Below, in pieces: positions 8,922 to 18,090 of a stretch of DNA of 64,000 nt. The notes beneath the pieces were generated by a model. That model was not told the DNA's origin and did no database searches. It worked only from the letters and a program-made list of their open reading frames with translations. How positions within the stretch are numbered: the first letter of the stretch is position 1; each line of letters begins with the position of its first letter. The stretch spans positions 1 to 64,000 of the forward strand of contig CAMTWO010000033.1 of assembly GCA_947085405.1 (NCBI GenBank). Direction: 5' to 3'. The position numbers were made by a program, and so were the translations under genes. Source of the stretch: JASEGV01 sp947085405 (GTDB taxonomy: Bacteria; Bacteroidota; Ignavibacteria; UBA10030; BY39).

Positions 8922-10391
8922 TTAAGGTTTCGTACTGCCGAAGGATGAAAGGAGTTGCTTTAGTCTGTTTATTTCTTCCTTTTTAAAAAATGTAAATAGA
9001 TAAAGAAGAATAACGAAAACAACAACCAACAATACTTTGACGATCAGATGATAATCTGTTGAAGGGATGATGGTAAACAGTATAAATGTAAGAGCCACCG
9101 CAAATGTTATTTTTAGAATCCGTATGAATTCATAATTAATCTTATAGAATTTTTGTGAGTAGAAATACATCAGCACGGACATTGTTAGATAACTTGTTAA
9201 TGTCGCAACAGCCGCACCCATAATTCCGATAGCAGGGATTAATAATAAATTCATTACGATATTTACAGCAGCAGCGGTAAAAGTTATGATAGGGAGGTAT
9301 ATTGTTTTTTTTTCCAAATAAATACCGGCTGAAAAAGTGAGTGAGAGTCCATAGAATAAATATCCCAACATAATAATTGGAATGATGTGTAACCCAACCC
9401 AATATTCGGGGTGGATTATGAACCTGCCGGATATTTGTATTTTAACGATATCTTCAATGAAGAAAGTGATGATCAATAATACAAAGCTCATCAGCAGGAA
9501 GAAGTAAGTTGTGATTCGGGCGAAAAGCTCCTTCGCATTATCATCTTTGGCGCGCGCGAAGAAAAAAGGTTTCCACGCGTAGTCGAACATAGAAACAACA
9601 AGCATCATAAATATACCAAGTTTGTAGTTTGCCTGATATATTCCGACTGAGGCATTATCGGTTAGTGCACGGAGTATCGGACGGTCAATTACCTGAATTA
9701 TCATCAATGCGAAACCGGCGGGCAGGGAAGGGAGTCCGAATTTTAATAATGCTTTATAAAGCTCGCCTGAAAAATTGAAAGTTAAATTTTTCAAAATGGT
9801 GGGGAGTAGAAAAATAAAAGTAATCAGCGAAGAGATTGTTCCGCTGATAAAAATACCTTCAATCCCCATTTCGTATTTTACAAGAAGTAATATATTTAAA
9901 GAAACGTTAATGACTATGTTAAGAAATTTTATCGTTGCAAATAGTTTAGCTTTATTATTCTGCCGAAGGAGTGCAAACGGAACTATTACCAACGCATCAA
10001 AAAATAATATTAGCCCTGAATATAAAATGATTGAAGAATAATGGAGTGGAATGTTAACAGCTTCGGTAATCGGCGTTGTAAGAGAGATAAGTATTCCCGA
10101 AAATATAAAAGAAGTAGCTGCAATCGAGATGAAAGGAGTACTGAAATTTTGTTTTGGTGTTCCTATCTCCTGTGAAGAGGAATATCTAAAATAAGCCGAC
10201 TCCATCCCGTAATTGTATAGAACATTAAGGAATGCAATCAGAGAATAAACGTATGCCGTGATACCGTAATCGCTTGGAGAAAGAAAATTTGTATAAATGG
10301 GGACAAGCAGAAAATTCAGCAGCCTTCCTAAAACTGTACTTGTACCGTAGATTAATGTGTCTTTACTTAACCGTGCAATCTTATCAATCAT
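8922..10391 (-). CDS. Polysaccharide flippase (Wzx/MATE-like)
   Basis: 489 residues with about 14 predicted transmembrane helices. The start LSKDTLIYGTSTVLGRLLNFLLVP is typical of the oligosaccharide flippase family, which moves undecaprenyl-linked sugar units across the inner membrane. Its ATG overlaps the nadC stop by 4 bases, so the two are translationally coupled. It is the first of two flippases in the window (the other is at 21021) and lies outside the main polysaccharide locus. The substrate is unknown. Confidence 0.85.
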   Translation of the reverse strand: MIDKIARLSKDTLIYGTSTVLGRLLNFLLVPIYTNFLSPSDYGITAYVYSLIAFLNVLYNYGMESAYFRYSSSQEIGTPKQNFSTPFISIAATSFIFSGILISLTTPITEAVNIPLHYSSIILYSGLILFFDALVIVPFALLRQNNKAKLFATIKFLNIVINVSLNILLLVKYEMGIEGIFISGTISSLITFIFLLPTILKNLTFNFSGELYKALLKFGLPSLPAGFALMIIQVIDRPILRALTDNASVGIYQANYKLGIFMMLVVSMFDYAWKPFFFARAKDDNAKELFARITTYFFLLMSFVLLIITFFIEDIVKIQISGRFIIHPEYWVGLHIIPIIMLGYLFYGLSLTFSAGIYLEKKTIYLPIITFTAAAVNIVMNLLLIPAIGIMGAAVATLTSYLTMSVLMYFYSQKFYKINYEFIRILKITFAVALTFILFTIIPSTDYHLIVKVLLVVVFVILLYLFTFFKKEEINRLKQLLSSFGSTKP

Positions 10392-11260
10392 CTGGTAATT
10401 AATCTCGTTTTCACATTTAACGAAATATCGAGTGCCTTGACCGAGTGAGTAAGTGCACCGATCGAAATGTAATCAACACCAGTTTCAGCTACCTGTAAAA
10501 CATTATATAGATTCACGTTACCCGAAGCTTCAACTTCCACTTTACCGCTAATTAAAATAACAGCTTTTGTCATTTCGGTAACGGAAAAATTATCCAACAT
10601 AATTCTGTGAATTCCCGGAAATTTTAAAGCTTCGCGGATTTCGTCAAGGTTCTTGGTCTCGACTTCGATTTTTATTTTTACGTTGCTTGCATTAAGATAG
10701 TTCAAACATTTTTCAATCGCTTTTGAAATACCACCTGCAGCTTCGATATGATTATCTTTGATTAGAACCATATCATCTAAACCAAATCTGTGGTTTACTC
10801 CGCCGCCGATTTTTACAGCTAACTTATCTAAAAGGCGCATACCGGGTGCAGTTTTACGTGTGTCGGTAATTTTTGAACGGGTTCCTGCAACAGCCCCCAC
10901 AAACTGTCGAGTTAATGTTGCTATACCACTCATTCTTTGCATGAAGTTAAGCGCTGTTCGCTCGGCTTTCAAAATACTTGCGAGAGGACCGGCAATTGTT
11001 CCTGCGACTGTTCCTGCTTGAATATAAGCACCATCGTTAGTCGTTTTTTTAAATGTAATTTCAGGATCGACAAATTGGAATACAAGCGATGCCAGACCAA
11101 GACCAGCAATCACTCCGGTCTCTTTCACTAATAATTCTGCATCACCTGAAATATCTGATTCAACTATCGACTCGGTTGTTATATCACCGAGTCCGATATC
11201 TTCGGATAATGCTTCTTGTATTATCCGGCTTATTCTTGAGTCATTGAGTAGGTCTGTCAT
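10388..11260 (-). CDS. nadC: Nicotinate-nucleotide pyrophosphorylase (carboxylating)
   Basis: NadC makes nicotinate mononucleotide from quinolinate and PRPP in NAD synthesis. The 290 residues contain the expected EDIGLGDITTE start, the substrate-binding DTRKTAPGMR and GGGVNHR blocks and the VEVEASGNV strand near the end. Its first 20 bases overlap the end of the Trm112-like gene, and its stop overlaps the flippase start by 4 bases. No nadA or nadB is in the window. Confidence 0.96.
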   Translation of the reverse strand: MTDLLNDSRISRIIQEALSEDIGLGDITTESIVESDISGDAELLVKETGVIAGLGLASLVFQFVDPEITFKKTTNDGAYIQAGTVAGTIAGPLASILKAERTALNFMQRMSGIATLTRQFVGAVAGTRSKITDTRKTAPGMRLLDKLAVKIGGGVNHRFGLDDMVLIKDNHIEAAGGISKAIEKCLNYLNASNVKIKIEVETKNLDEIREALKFPGIHRIMLDNFSVTEMTKAVILISGKVEVEASGNVNLYNVLQVAETGVDYISIGALTHSVKALDISLNVKTRLITR

Positions 11261-11417
11261 TATCCTTTTCCTCGAGTATCATTATAGGTATATCGTTTTC
11301 AATTCGATAAACTTTACCACATCCGTTACAATTTAGATTGTTTAATTCGGATTTGTATTCAAGTTGTTCATGACATTTAGGACAAATTAGAATATCAAGA
11401 AGATATTTAGCTATCAT
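11241..11417 (-). CDS. Trm112/YcaR-like small zinc-ribbon protein
   Basis: A 58-residue protein read by eye from the minus strand. It starts MIAKYLLDILICPKCHEQ and has four cysteines at 12, 15, 30 and 33 (CPKC and CNGC), followed by the family-typical GKVYRIENDIPIMI. Proteins of this family (UPF0434/Trm112) bind zinc and in some lineages activate methyltransferases; the bacterial role is unclear. It begins 5 bases after the thioesterase stop and overlaps the nadC start by 20 bases, so it is part of the same transcript. Confidence 0.87.
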   Translation of the reverse strand: MIAKYLLDILICPKCHEQLEYKSELNNLNCNGCGKVYRIENDIPIMILEEKDNDRPTQ

Positions 11418-11422
11418 TTCAT

Positions 11423-11845
11423 TTATCCCTTAGAATTGTTGAATGCTGTTTCAAGAGTTTTTAAAAATATTTCCGGTGCGCGTGTCGGTTTACGTGTTTC
11501 TGATTTTACAAAACTATGAACTGTGTAACCCTCAGCAATCAACTCGTTTGTCTTGTTATCTCTTATTTCGTAATCAAGCTTTATCCTTGCTGCCGGTAAT
11601 TCTTTAAGAATTGTTATAACGTTAATTAAGTCGTCATAGGCGGCTGACTTGTAATATTTCGCATAAGCTTCAATAACAGGGAGTATATATCCCATTTTTT
11701 CAAATTCAGTGTAGGGTAAACCGATTGAGCGTAATAATTCTGTTCTTCCGCTTTCGAAGTAAACGAAATAATTCGAATAATAAACTACATTCATTTGATC
11801 GGTTTCTGCGTATCGAACTCTTATTTGAGTTGTATGTTTAATCAT
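11423..11845 (-). CDS. Acyl-CoA thioesterase, YbgC/4-hydroxybenzoyl-CoA type
   Basis: A 140-residue single hot-dog domain. The signature RVRYAETDQMNVVYYSNYF with FESGR a few residues on holds the catalytic aspartate (in ETD) and the helix that binds CoA. Family members cleave short acyl-CoA or acyl-ACP thioesters in the cytoplasm. It lies 8 bases downstream of accA, which suggests a link to fatty-acid or lipid metabolism, but the acyl group cannot be told from sequence. Confidence 0.87.
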   Translation of the reverse strand: MIKHTTQIRVRYAETDQMNVVYYSNYFVYFESGRTELLRSIGLPYTEFEKMGYILPVIEAYAKYYKSAAYDDLINVITILKELPAARIKLDYEIRDNKTNELIAEGYTVHSFVKSETRKPTRAPEIFLKTLETAFNNSKG

Positions 11846-11853
11846 AAATCATA

Positions 11854-12804
11854 TCACTCTTCCCAGTCGCCCATGTTTGCGTATTTTTCAATTCGCTTTT
11901 CAATCAATTTATCAGTCGGTATTTTTTTGAGTTTCTTTATTTCTTCAAGTAGAGCAGCTTTGAGAATAGTTGCCGCTTCTTCGGGATTGCGGTGAGCGCC
12001 GCCAAGCGGTTCAGGAATTATTCGATCGATGATGCCTTGTTGTAACAAATCAGGTGCGGTTAATTTCAAAGCTTCAGCCGCTTTTTCTTTGTGTTCCCAA
12101 CTTCGCCATAAAATACTTGAACAAGATTCAGGTGCGATTACAGTGAACCAACAGTTCTCCATCATCAATACTCTATCGCCAACGCCTATTCCTAATGCTC
12201 CTCCTGATGCTCCTTCGCCGATAATTGATACTAAAATTGGAGTAGGGAGATGCGACATTTCGAAAATATTCCGCGAAATCGCCTCTGCTTGCCCACGTTC
12301 TTCGGCTTCTAATCCTGGATATGCTCCGGGTGTATCCAACATAGTTATTACAGGACGCTTAAACTTTGCGGCTAATTTCATTAGGCGCAGAGCTTTCCGG
12401 TATCCTTCCGGATTCGGCATCCCGAAATTTCGATAAAGATTCTGTTTTGTGTCTCTACCTTTTTGCGTCCCGATTATCATCACAGGTTCGTCGTCTAACA
12501 TTGCGAAGCCGCCTACAATTGCTTTATCGTCGCGAAAGTTTCTATCGCCGTGCAATTCGATAAAATCCCTGGTTATCATCTGAATGTAATCGAGCGTATA
12601 AGGGCGTTCAGGATGGCGAGCCATCTGGACGCGCTGCCATCGAGAAAGGTTTTTATATATATCTTTTTTCATTAGATCTAACTTGCTCTCAAGTGTTTTG
12701 ATCTCGTCGGTCAAATCGATGCTTTGTCCTAATTTTTTCATCTCTTCGACCTTCTGTTCGATTTCGTAAATCGGCTTTTCAAAATCTAAAATTACTTTTG
12801 GCAT
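11854..12804 (-). CDS. accA: Acetyl-CoA carboxylase, carboxyltransferase alpha subunit
   Basis: AccA works with AccD to move CO2 from carboxybiotin to acetyl-CoA, making malonyl-CoA for fatty-acid synthesis. The 316 residues equal the usual length. They show the N-terminal FEKPIYEIEQKVEEM helix, the RHPERPYTLDYI block and the oxyanion-forming GEGASGGALGIG turn. The context is a mixed run with glycosyltransferase genes upstream and the thioesterase downstream. accB, accC and accD are not in the window. Confidence 0.97.
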   Translation of the reverse strand: MPKVILDFEKPIYEIEQKVEEMKKLGQSIDLTDEIKTLESKLDLMKKDIYKNLSRWQRVQMARHPERPYTLDYIQMITRDFIELHGDRNFRDDKAIVGGFAMLDDEPVMIIGTQKGRDTKQNLYRNFGMPNPEGYRKALRLMKLAAKFKRPVITMLDTPGAYPGLEAEERGQAEAISRNIFEMSHLPTPILVSIIGEGASGGALGIGVGDRVLMMENCWFTVIAPESCSSILWRSWEHKEKAAEALKLTAPDLLQQGIIDRIIPEPLGGAHRNPEEAATILKAALLEEIKKLKKIPTDKLIEKRIEKYANMGDWEE

Positions 12805-12812
12805 ATTGACCT

Positions 12813-14774
12813 CTATTTATTTCTGATTGTATTTAAGAACCACTTGATTATAATTTCAATATCAAGCAGTACCGAATAATTTTTTAAATAAAATATAGTG
12901 TATTTATCGACATCATTTGCGCTCAAGAAAGATTTATCTTCAATCTGAGCTAATCCAGTTAATCCGGGTTTTAACAGTGTAATATCGTTAACAACATTCT
13001 CTATCGGAGATCCGACCAAACTATATTTACCGGATATAACTTTCGGCAGTAAATAATAATAAAATTTTTGCTTAAATGCTTTCTTGAATGGAAAGAAGAT
13101 AACAAACATTACCGACGCCATCACTATATCGAAAACACGTTTCGTAATTTGATATATTTTAGAATCTAACTTGTAGTCGATTTCGATTAACGGCAGGTCG
13201 TTCAAATTATCGATATGTGTTTTGCCGATGATTACTTCTAAACTATTTGGTACCATTCGATAATTTACTTTACGTCTTTTTGAGCGACCGATAACGGATA
13301 ATATATCTTTATACGATAACTCATCGGTCGAAAACAATACATCGCTGATTTTGTATCCTTCAATTATTTTACCGATAGTACTAACACTTCCAATAATTTC
13401 AATACCATCTATTTTATTACCGATTTGTTTTCGGTTCAAGTCGATAAATCCTATAACATTATAATCATACCGCATCGGTAAACGAAGTTTTTGCAAAAGT
13501 TGCCGGGCATTCGCAGATGTACCTACTATCAATGTTCTTCTTCCTCCAAAACCACTCTGACCAATTTTACTATACCGCAATAAGATCTTAATTATCAATC
13601 TCCACATCGAAAGTAATACTACTGAAATCACAGCAGAATAAATTACAACAATTCGACTAAACGCAAACTGTTTGAAAAAATATGTGAGTGCCGAAATAAT
13701 TGTGAACCCAATAATTACCGAGAGGATGATCCGTGTGATTGAGTTTTTATGTTTATTATATCCTCCGGAAAAGTAATTGGTGGTAACAACAGCCATTGCC
13801 GGTATTAAAGCCATCGGCAAAAGGGCATAGTCGGGTATATTTACAGTTTTACCGAAACGAAAATAAAAACCTAAAACGATAGAAATGTTAATTAAAACCC
13901 AATCTGTCAGAGGTATGATCGAAGACTTTATAAGTCGGGAGAATGATGCTACCCACGACCGAAAAACGATAGCCAGGTGTAATATGAAAAGAATGAGAGT
14001 GGAATGGTTGAGATGTTTCCTGACAAAAATGTGCATAGCATTGTAAAACATTTTAATGTCGTCAAGGCTGCTCTGTTTTGTGCTCTCGCCTTTGTAATGG
14101 ATAATTTGAGTTTTGTGGTAGTACACAATCTTCCAACCCGCTTTGATGATTCGATAGCACCAATCGAGGTCTTCGCCATACATAAAATAGGATTCGTCGA
14201 GTTTGCCAACTTGTTCGTAAACATCACGGCGTAAAAACATAAACGAACCGCTGACAGCTTCTACCTCATATGTTTCATTCGGGTTTAAATAAGTTAAATT
14301 ATACTTACCGAATAATTTAGTATTAGGGAATAAAGCACTCAAACCCGAAACTTTAGTAAACGCCGACCAAGGAGTCGGTATGCTGCGCCGGCAGGCAAGT
14401 TGTAAACTGCCATCAGGATTCAGAATTTTACAACCGGCAAGCCCGATTTGCGGATTGTTTTCGAGATATTCAATTAGCGAAGTCAGTGTATCTTCTTGAA
14501 CAATCGTGTCGGGATTTATTAACAGTATATATTTCCCTGAAGATTTCGATAATGCAATGTTGTTAGCAGCGGCAAATCCTAAATTAGTTTGATTTATGAT
14601 AAGTTTGACATCAGGAAATTTTGCCTGAACTAATTCAACGCTGCCATCATCCGAAGCGTTGTCAACAACGAAGATTTCCCCCTTGATGTTTCGCATTGCT
14701 TTATGGATTGAAAGCAGTGCGTTCTCTAAAAAAGAACGAACATTGTAGTTTACTATTATTACCGTGAGTTGCAT
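12813..14774 (-). CDS. GT2 glycosyltransferase fused to a degenerate sugar-phosphate transferase
   Basis: 653 residues. Residues 1-240 are a family 2 glycosyltransferase (VIIVNYNVRSFLENA, VVDNASDDGS, LLINPDT, EDLDWCYRI), similar to rhamnosyltransferase-like enzymes. Several membrane helices follow (about 255-400), then a Rossmann segment (GRRTLIVGTSANARQLL) like that of WcaJ/WbaP proteins. The C-terminal part keeps the membrane re-entrant start (KRVFDIVMASVMF) and the end (SLVGSP, LKPGLTGLAQIE). It lacks the KFRTM stretch and the Asp-Glu dyad that do the chemistry. The glycosyltransferase is probably active; the transferase part is not, and may serve for membrane placement. Confidence 0.82.
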   Translation of the reverse strand: MQLTVIIVNYNVRSFLENALLSIHKAMRNIKGEIFVVDNASDDGSVELVQAKFPDVKLIINQTNLGFAAANNIALSKSSGKYILLINPDTIVQEDTLTSLIEYLENNPQIGLAGCKILNPDGSLQLACRRSIPTPWSAFTKVSGLSALFPNTKLFGKYNLTYLNPNETYEVEAVSGSFMFLRRDVYEQVGKLDESYFMYGEDLDWCYRIIKAGWKIVYYHKTQIIHYKGESTKQSSLDDIKMFYNAMHIFVRKHLNHSTLILFILHLAIVFRSWVASFSRLIKSSIIPLTDWVLINISIVLGFYFRFGKTVNIPDYALLPMALIPAMAVVTTNYFSGGYNKHKNSITRIILSVIIGFTIISALTYFFKQFAFSRIVVIYSAVISVVLLSMWRLIIKILLRYSKIGQSGFGGRRTLIVGTSANARQLLQKLRLPMRYDYNVIGFIDLNRKQIGNKIDGIEIIGSVSTIGKIIEGYKISDVLFSTDELSYKDILSVIGRSKRRKVNYRMVPNSLEVIIGKTHIDNLNDLPLIEIDYKLDSKIYQITKRVFDIVMASVMFVIFFPFKKAFKQKFYYYLLPKVISGKYSLVGSPIENVVNDITLLKPGLTGLAQIEDKSFLSANDVDKYTIFYLKNYSVLLDIEIIIKWFLNTIRNK

Positions 14775-14777
14775 TAA

Positions 14778-15494
14778 TTAAATTTTGCCAAACAAACTTT
14801 GAAATTTTAGTTTCCATACCAAAAACACTGCTTCGTAAATAATATTTTTGGACATTTTTGAAGTGCCGTGTGTTCGATCTACAAAAATAATCGGGTGTTC
14901 TACAATTTTAAATCCCTTTTTCCACGCTTTGAAATTCATTTCGATCTGAAACGCGTAACCATTTGAGTGGATCGCATTTAAATCGATAGCTTCTAAAACC
15001 TTTCGTCGGAAACATTTAAACCCACCTGTAGTGTCTTTAATCGACATGCCGGTGATAATTCGTGTATATAAACTTGCACCGTAGGATAATATCAATCTAC
15101 CTATGGGCCAGTTTAAAATTCTAACGCCATCTATGTATCGTGAACCCAATACCACATCAAAGTCCTTTATCTTTTTTAAAAAGTTAGGAATTTCGTTCGG
15201 GTCGTGCGAGAAATCGGCATCCATCTCCATCACGTAATCGAATTTTTTCTCGATAGCATATTTGAAACCTGCAACGTATGCGGTTCCTAATCCCATTTTA
15301 CCGGATCGCTTAATCAAGTGTATTCGAGAATTACCGGCTTGCATGCGTTCGACTATCGCACCCGTGCCATCGGGTGAGTTGTCGTCCACAATCAGCATTT
15401 CGACTTCGGAGTCTTGAGATAAGATTGCATTTATAAGCCGTTCGGCGTTATCGGCTTCGTTGTAAGTTGGTGTTATAACTAAAGTTTTTGGCAT
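14778..15494 (-). CDS. Polyprenol-phosphate mannose/glucose synthase-like GT2
   Basis: 238 residues, one GT-A domain without the C-terminal membrane part found in longer relatives. Motifs are VITPTYNEADN, VDDNSPDGT, EMDADFSHDP and FKCFRRKVLEAI. Relatives transfer a sugar from a nucleotide sugar to dolichyl or undecaprenyl phosphate, giving a lipid-linked donor used outside the membrane. It is separated by only 3 bases from the fused glycosyltransferase gene, so the two probably work in the same pathway. The sugar is unknown. Confidence 0.87.
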   Translation of the reverse strand: MPKTLVITPTYNEADNAERLINAILSQDSEVEMLIVDDNSPDGTGAIVERMQAGNSRIHLIKRSGKMGLGTAYVAGFKYAIEKKFDYVMEMDADFSHDPNEIPNFLKKIKDFDVVLGSRYIDGVRILNWPIGRLILSYGASLYTRIITGMSIKDTTGGFKCFRRKVLEAIDLNAIHSNGYAFQIEMNFKAWKKGFKIVEHPIIFVDRTHGTSKMSKNIIYEAVFLVWKLKFQSLFGKI

Positions 15495-15514
15495 AAACTA
15501 ATTCCAAATGGTTG

Positions 15515-16621
15515 TTAGATTGTGGTTAAAAAATTTTTAACTTCGCTGGCAATGTATTCCTGCATCTCAGAAGTAAGTTCGGTGTGCATCGGAAGTGAAA
15601 TTACTTCGTCTGTCATCTGTTCGGTAACCGGTAATTTTAAATCGGGCGATACAAGGTTAATGTATGCCTGCTGTTTGTGAAGCGGAACAGGATAATATAT
15701 TGCGTGAGGAATACCTTTCGATTTTAAATGTTCAGCTAACTTGTCCCGCTGCGGAACGCGTAGGGTGTATTGATGGAAAATATGTTTAGTATAGTCTTTC
15801 ACTTTGGGTGTAATAGCTGGCGTGTTCTCGAAAAGCTTATTATAAATTCCGGCTGCTTTACGGCGTGCTTCGTTCCAATCGTCCAAATATTTTAACTTTA
15901 CATTTAGTACGGCAGCTTGTATTGAATCGAGCCGGCTGTTCACACCTAAAATTTCGTGGTAGTAACGTACTTTTGAACCATGTAAAATAATCATTCTTAA
16001 TTTTTCCGCAAGTTGGTCGTTGTTTGTTACAACCATTCCGGCATCGCCGTATGCACCAAGGTTTTTGCTTGGGAAGAAGCTAATAGAGCCGATATCTCCG
16101 ATGGTGCCTACTTTCTTATTTTTGTAGTCGGCTCCCATCGCTTGTGCAGTGTCTTCGATAATATAAAGATTATGCTTTTTAGCAATCTGCATTATCGCAT
16201 CCATTTCCACCGCGTGTCCGTAAAGATGTACTGGTATTATGGCTTTGGTTTGCTTTGTAATTGCGGCTTCAATTTTAGTGGAGTCTATATTAAATGTGTC
16301 TGGTTCGATATCAACATAAACCGGCTTCGCGCCTAGGAGAGCGATTGTCTCAACAGTAGCAACGAATGTAAACGCCGTTGTGATTACTTCATCGTCGGGA
16401 CCGATATTCAGTGCCATAAGAGCCACTTGAAGAGCGTCCGTTCCCGAAGCGCACCCGATAGCATGTTTTACTCCTAAATATTTTGCGGTATTGGACTCGA
16501 AATCAGACACGGCTTTGCCGAGGATGAAGTGTCCTGTATCGAGGACTGAATGAATTGCCGCATCAATTTCGGGTTTAATTTTTTTGTATTGATTAACTAA
16601 GTCGACGAGTTGTAGGTTCAT
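15515..16621 (-). CDS. DegT/DnrJ/EryC1/StrS sugar aminotransferase
   Basis: A 368-residue fold-type I PLP enzyme. It shows the family start LVDLVNQYKKIKPEI, the CASGTDALQVAL cofactor phosphate site, EDTAQAMGADY, and the lysine region SFFPSKNLGAYGDAGM, where the Lys forms the Schiff base. Relatives aminate keto-sugar nucleotides to give amino sugars for surface polysaccharides. It heads the run that leads down to prfA and stands next to the polysaccharide locus, which fits such a role. Confidence 0.9.
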   Translation of the reverse strand: MNLQLVDLVNQYKKIKPEIDAAIHSVLDTGHFILGKAVSDFESNTAKYLGVKHAIGCASGTDALQVALMALNIGPDDEVITTAFTFVATVETIALLGAKPVYVDIEPDTFNIDSTKIEAAITKQTKAIIPVHLYGHAVEMDAIMQIAKKHNLYIIEDTAQAMGADYKNKKVGTIGDIGSISFFPSKNLGAYGDAGMVVTNNDQLAEKLRMIILHGSKVRYYHEILGVNSRLDSIQAAVLNVKLKYLDDWNEARRKAAGIYNKLFENTPAITPKVKDYTKHIFHQYTLRVPQRDKLAEHLKSKGIPHAIYYPVPLHKQQAYINLVSPDLKLPVTEQMTDEVISLPMHTELTSEMQEYIASEVKNFLTTI

Positions 16622-16686
16622 ATGCGTATTATTTTATTATTAGATTATTATTTGGAATTTCGAAATTCGAATTTAGATTTTTCAAA

Positions 16687-18090
16687 TTAGTGTCCTTTTC
16701 CCAAAAATACAACAGCGATCGTATGGAACAGTATCTTAAAATCCATCCTTAACGACATGTTCTCAATATAAAATAAATCGTACTGCACTTTCTTCTTAAC
16801 GTCTTCAATGCTTTCATCGTATTTATGTTTTACTTGTGCCCAGCCTGTGATCCCGGGTCTGATTTTTAATCGTCGCTTATACAGAGGAATCTCTTGCGAG
16901 AGCTGCTCTACAAAAAAGGGTCTTTCTGGTCTGGGACCGATCAGGCTCATATTTCCGTCTAAAACATTTATGAATTGTGGAATTTCGTCCAACCTGAGTT
17001 TGCGTAATATTTTTCCTACTCGTGTAACTCTGGCGTCATCCTTGTCCGCCCATACCGGTCCAGATTTATGTTCTGCATTTTCTACCATCGAACGAAATTT
17101 TATCATCTTGAACAATATTTCATCTTTTCCTACACGTTCTTGAGTATACAATATCGGTCCTTTTGATTCGAGTTTAATCGCAATAGCCAAGAGGATCCAA
17201 ATCGGCAATCCAAGAAAAAGTATAAAGAATGATACAAAAATGTCTATCATCCTCTTAACGACGTGTTCCCACGGTTGCATTAGTTCTGTTGAAATTTCGA
17301 TCAATGGGAAACCGTATATTTGGTTTGTGCGTGCCTGCCCGCTTATGATATCGTATAAGTCGGGTATAATTTTTATCCTCACATCATTTCCGTTGCACGC
17401 GGCAATTATATTTAACAATTTATCGTGTTCAGTAGAATCGAGAGCTATCAGAACGTCCTTAACTTTGTATCGCTGGTTGATAGTGGGCAAGTCAGGCAGA
17501 CCACCAAAAACATCGACTCCTTTATAACTTTGGTTTGTTTCTTCTTTGTCAGTAGCAACAAATCCTATAACATTGTGTCCTAAAGCTGGATATTGTTTGA
17601 GTCGGTTGAACAAATCTATAGCTTTCTCATTCCATCCTACTATGATTGTATTATTCAATCCGATGCCGCGTAATAGGAGACTCCGTTGGAATGTATGATA
17701 CAATATCCTACCTGCAGAAGTAAACCCTAAAAGCAATGACCAGTATATTAATATCAGAGCGCGCGAGTGTAAGGGAGAGCCAACACTCTGGTCGTCCATG
17801 AATATGATGAAGAATAAAAATAAGGTGCCGAAAATAGACGCTTTAGCGAGAGCAATAAATTCATCGAGACGTGATTGAGCACGCCATGTTCGGTACAACC
17901 CGAAGAAGAAAAAAATGAACAGCCAATAGCAAAATATGATTATCATCGGCAGCCATAAATCGGGCTCTACGGCGTAAGATACCCAGCCGCTTCGAATTCT
18001 AAACAAATAATAAACTAACCACGCTAAATTGATAGCTAAGAAGTCTATCAGCAATAAAAAATATTTTTCTTTTGAAAATCGACCTTGCAT
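16687..18090 (-). CDS. Undecaprenyl-phosphate sugar phosphotransferase (WcaJ-like)
   Basis: 467 residues. This is the probable initiating enzyme: it loads a sugar-1-phosphate on undecaprenyl phosphate at the inner membrane. Four N-terminal helices (about 10-125) and a Rossmann segment (NTIIVGWNEKAIDLF) precede a complete catalytic domain. That domain has RMIDIFVSFFILF, the KFRSM stretch, the LRLDEIPQF dyad (Asp-Glu), MSLIGPRPERP and RPGITGWAQV. The gene stands at the downstream end of the polysaccharide locus with a 370-base upstream gap that carries a likely promoter and operator, so it may be controlled separately. Confidence 0.93.
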   Translation of the reverse strand: MQGRFSKEKYFLLLIDFLAINLAWLVYYLFRIRSGWVSYAVEPDLWLPMIIIFCYWLFIFFFFGLYRTWRAQSRLDEFIALAKASIFGTLFLFFIIFMDDQSVGSPLHSRALILIYWSLLLGFTSAGRILYHTFQRSLLLRGIGLNNTIIVGWNEKAIDLFNRLKQYPALGHNVIGFVATDKEETNQSYKGVDVFGGLPDLPTINQRYKVKDVLIALDSTEHDKLLNIIAACNGNDVRIKIIPDLYDIISGQARTNQIYGFPLIEISTELMQPWEHVVKRMIDIFVSFFILFLGLPIWILLAIAIKLESKGPILYTQERVGKDEILFKMIKFRSMVENAEHKSGPVWADKDDARVTRVGKILRKLRLDEIPQFINVLDGNMSLIGPRPERPFFVEQLSQEIPLYKRRLKIRPGITGWAQVKHKYDESIEDVKKKVQYDLFYIENMSLRMDFKILFHTIAVVFLGKGH

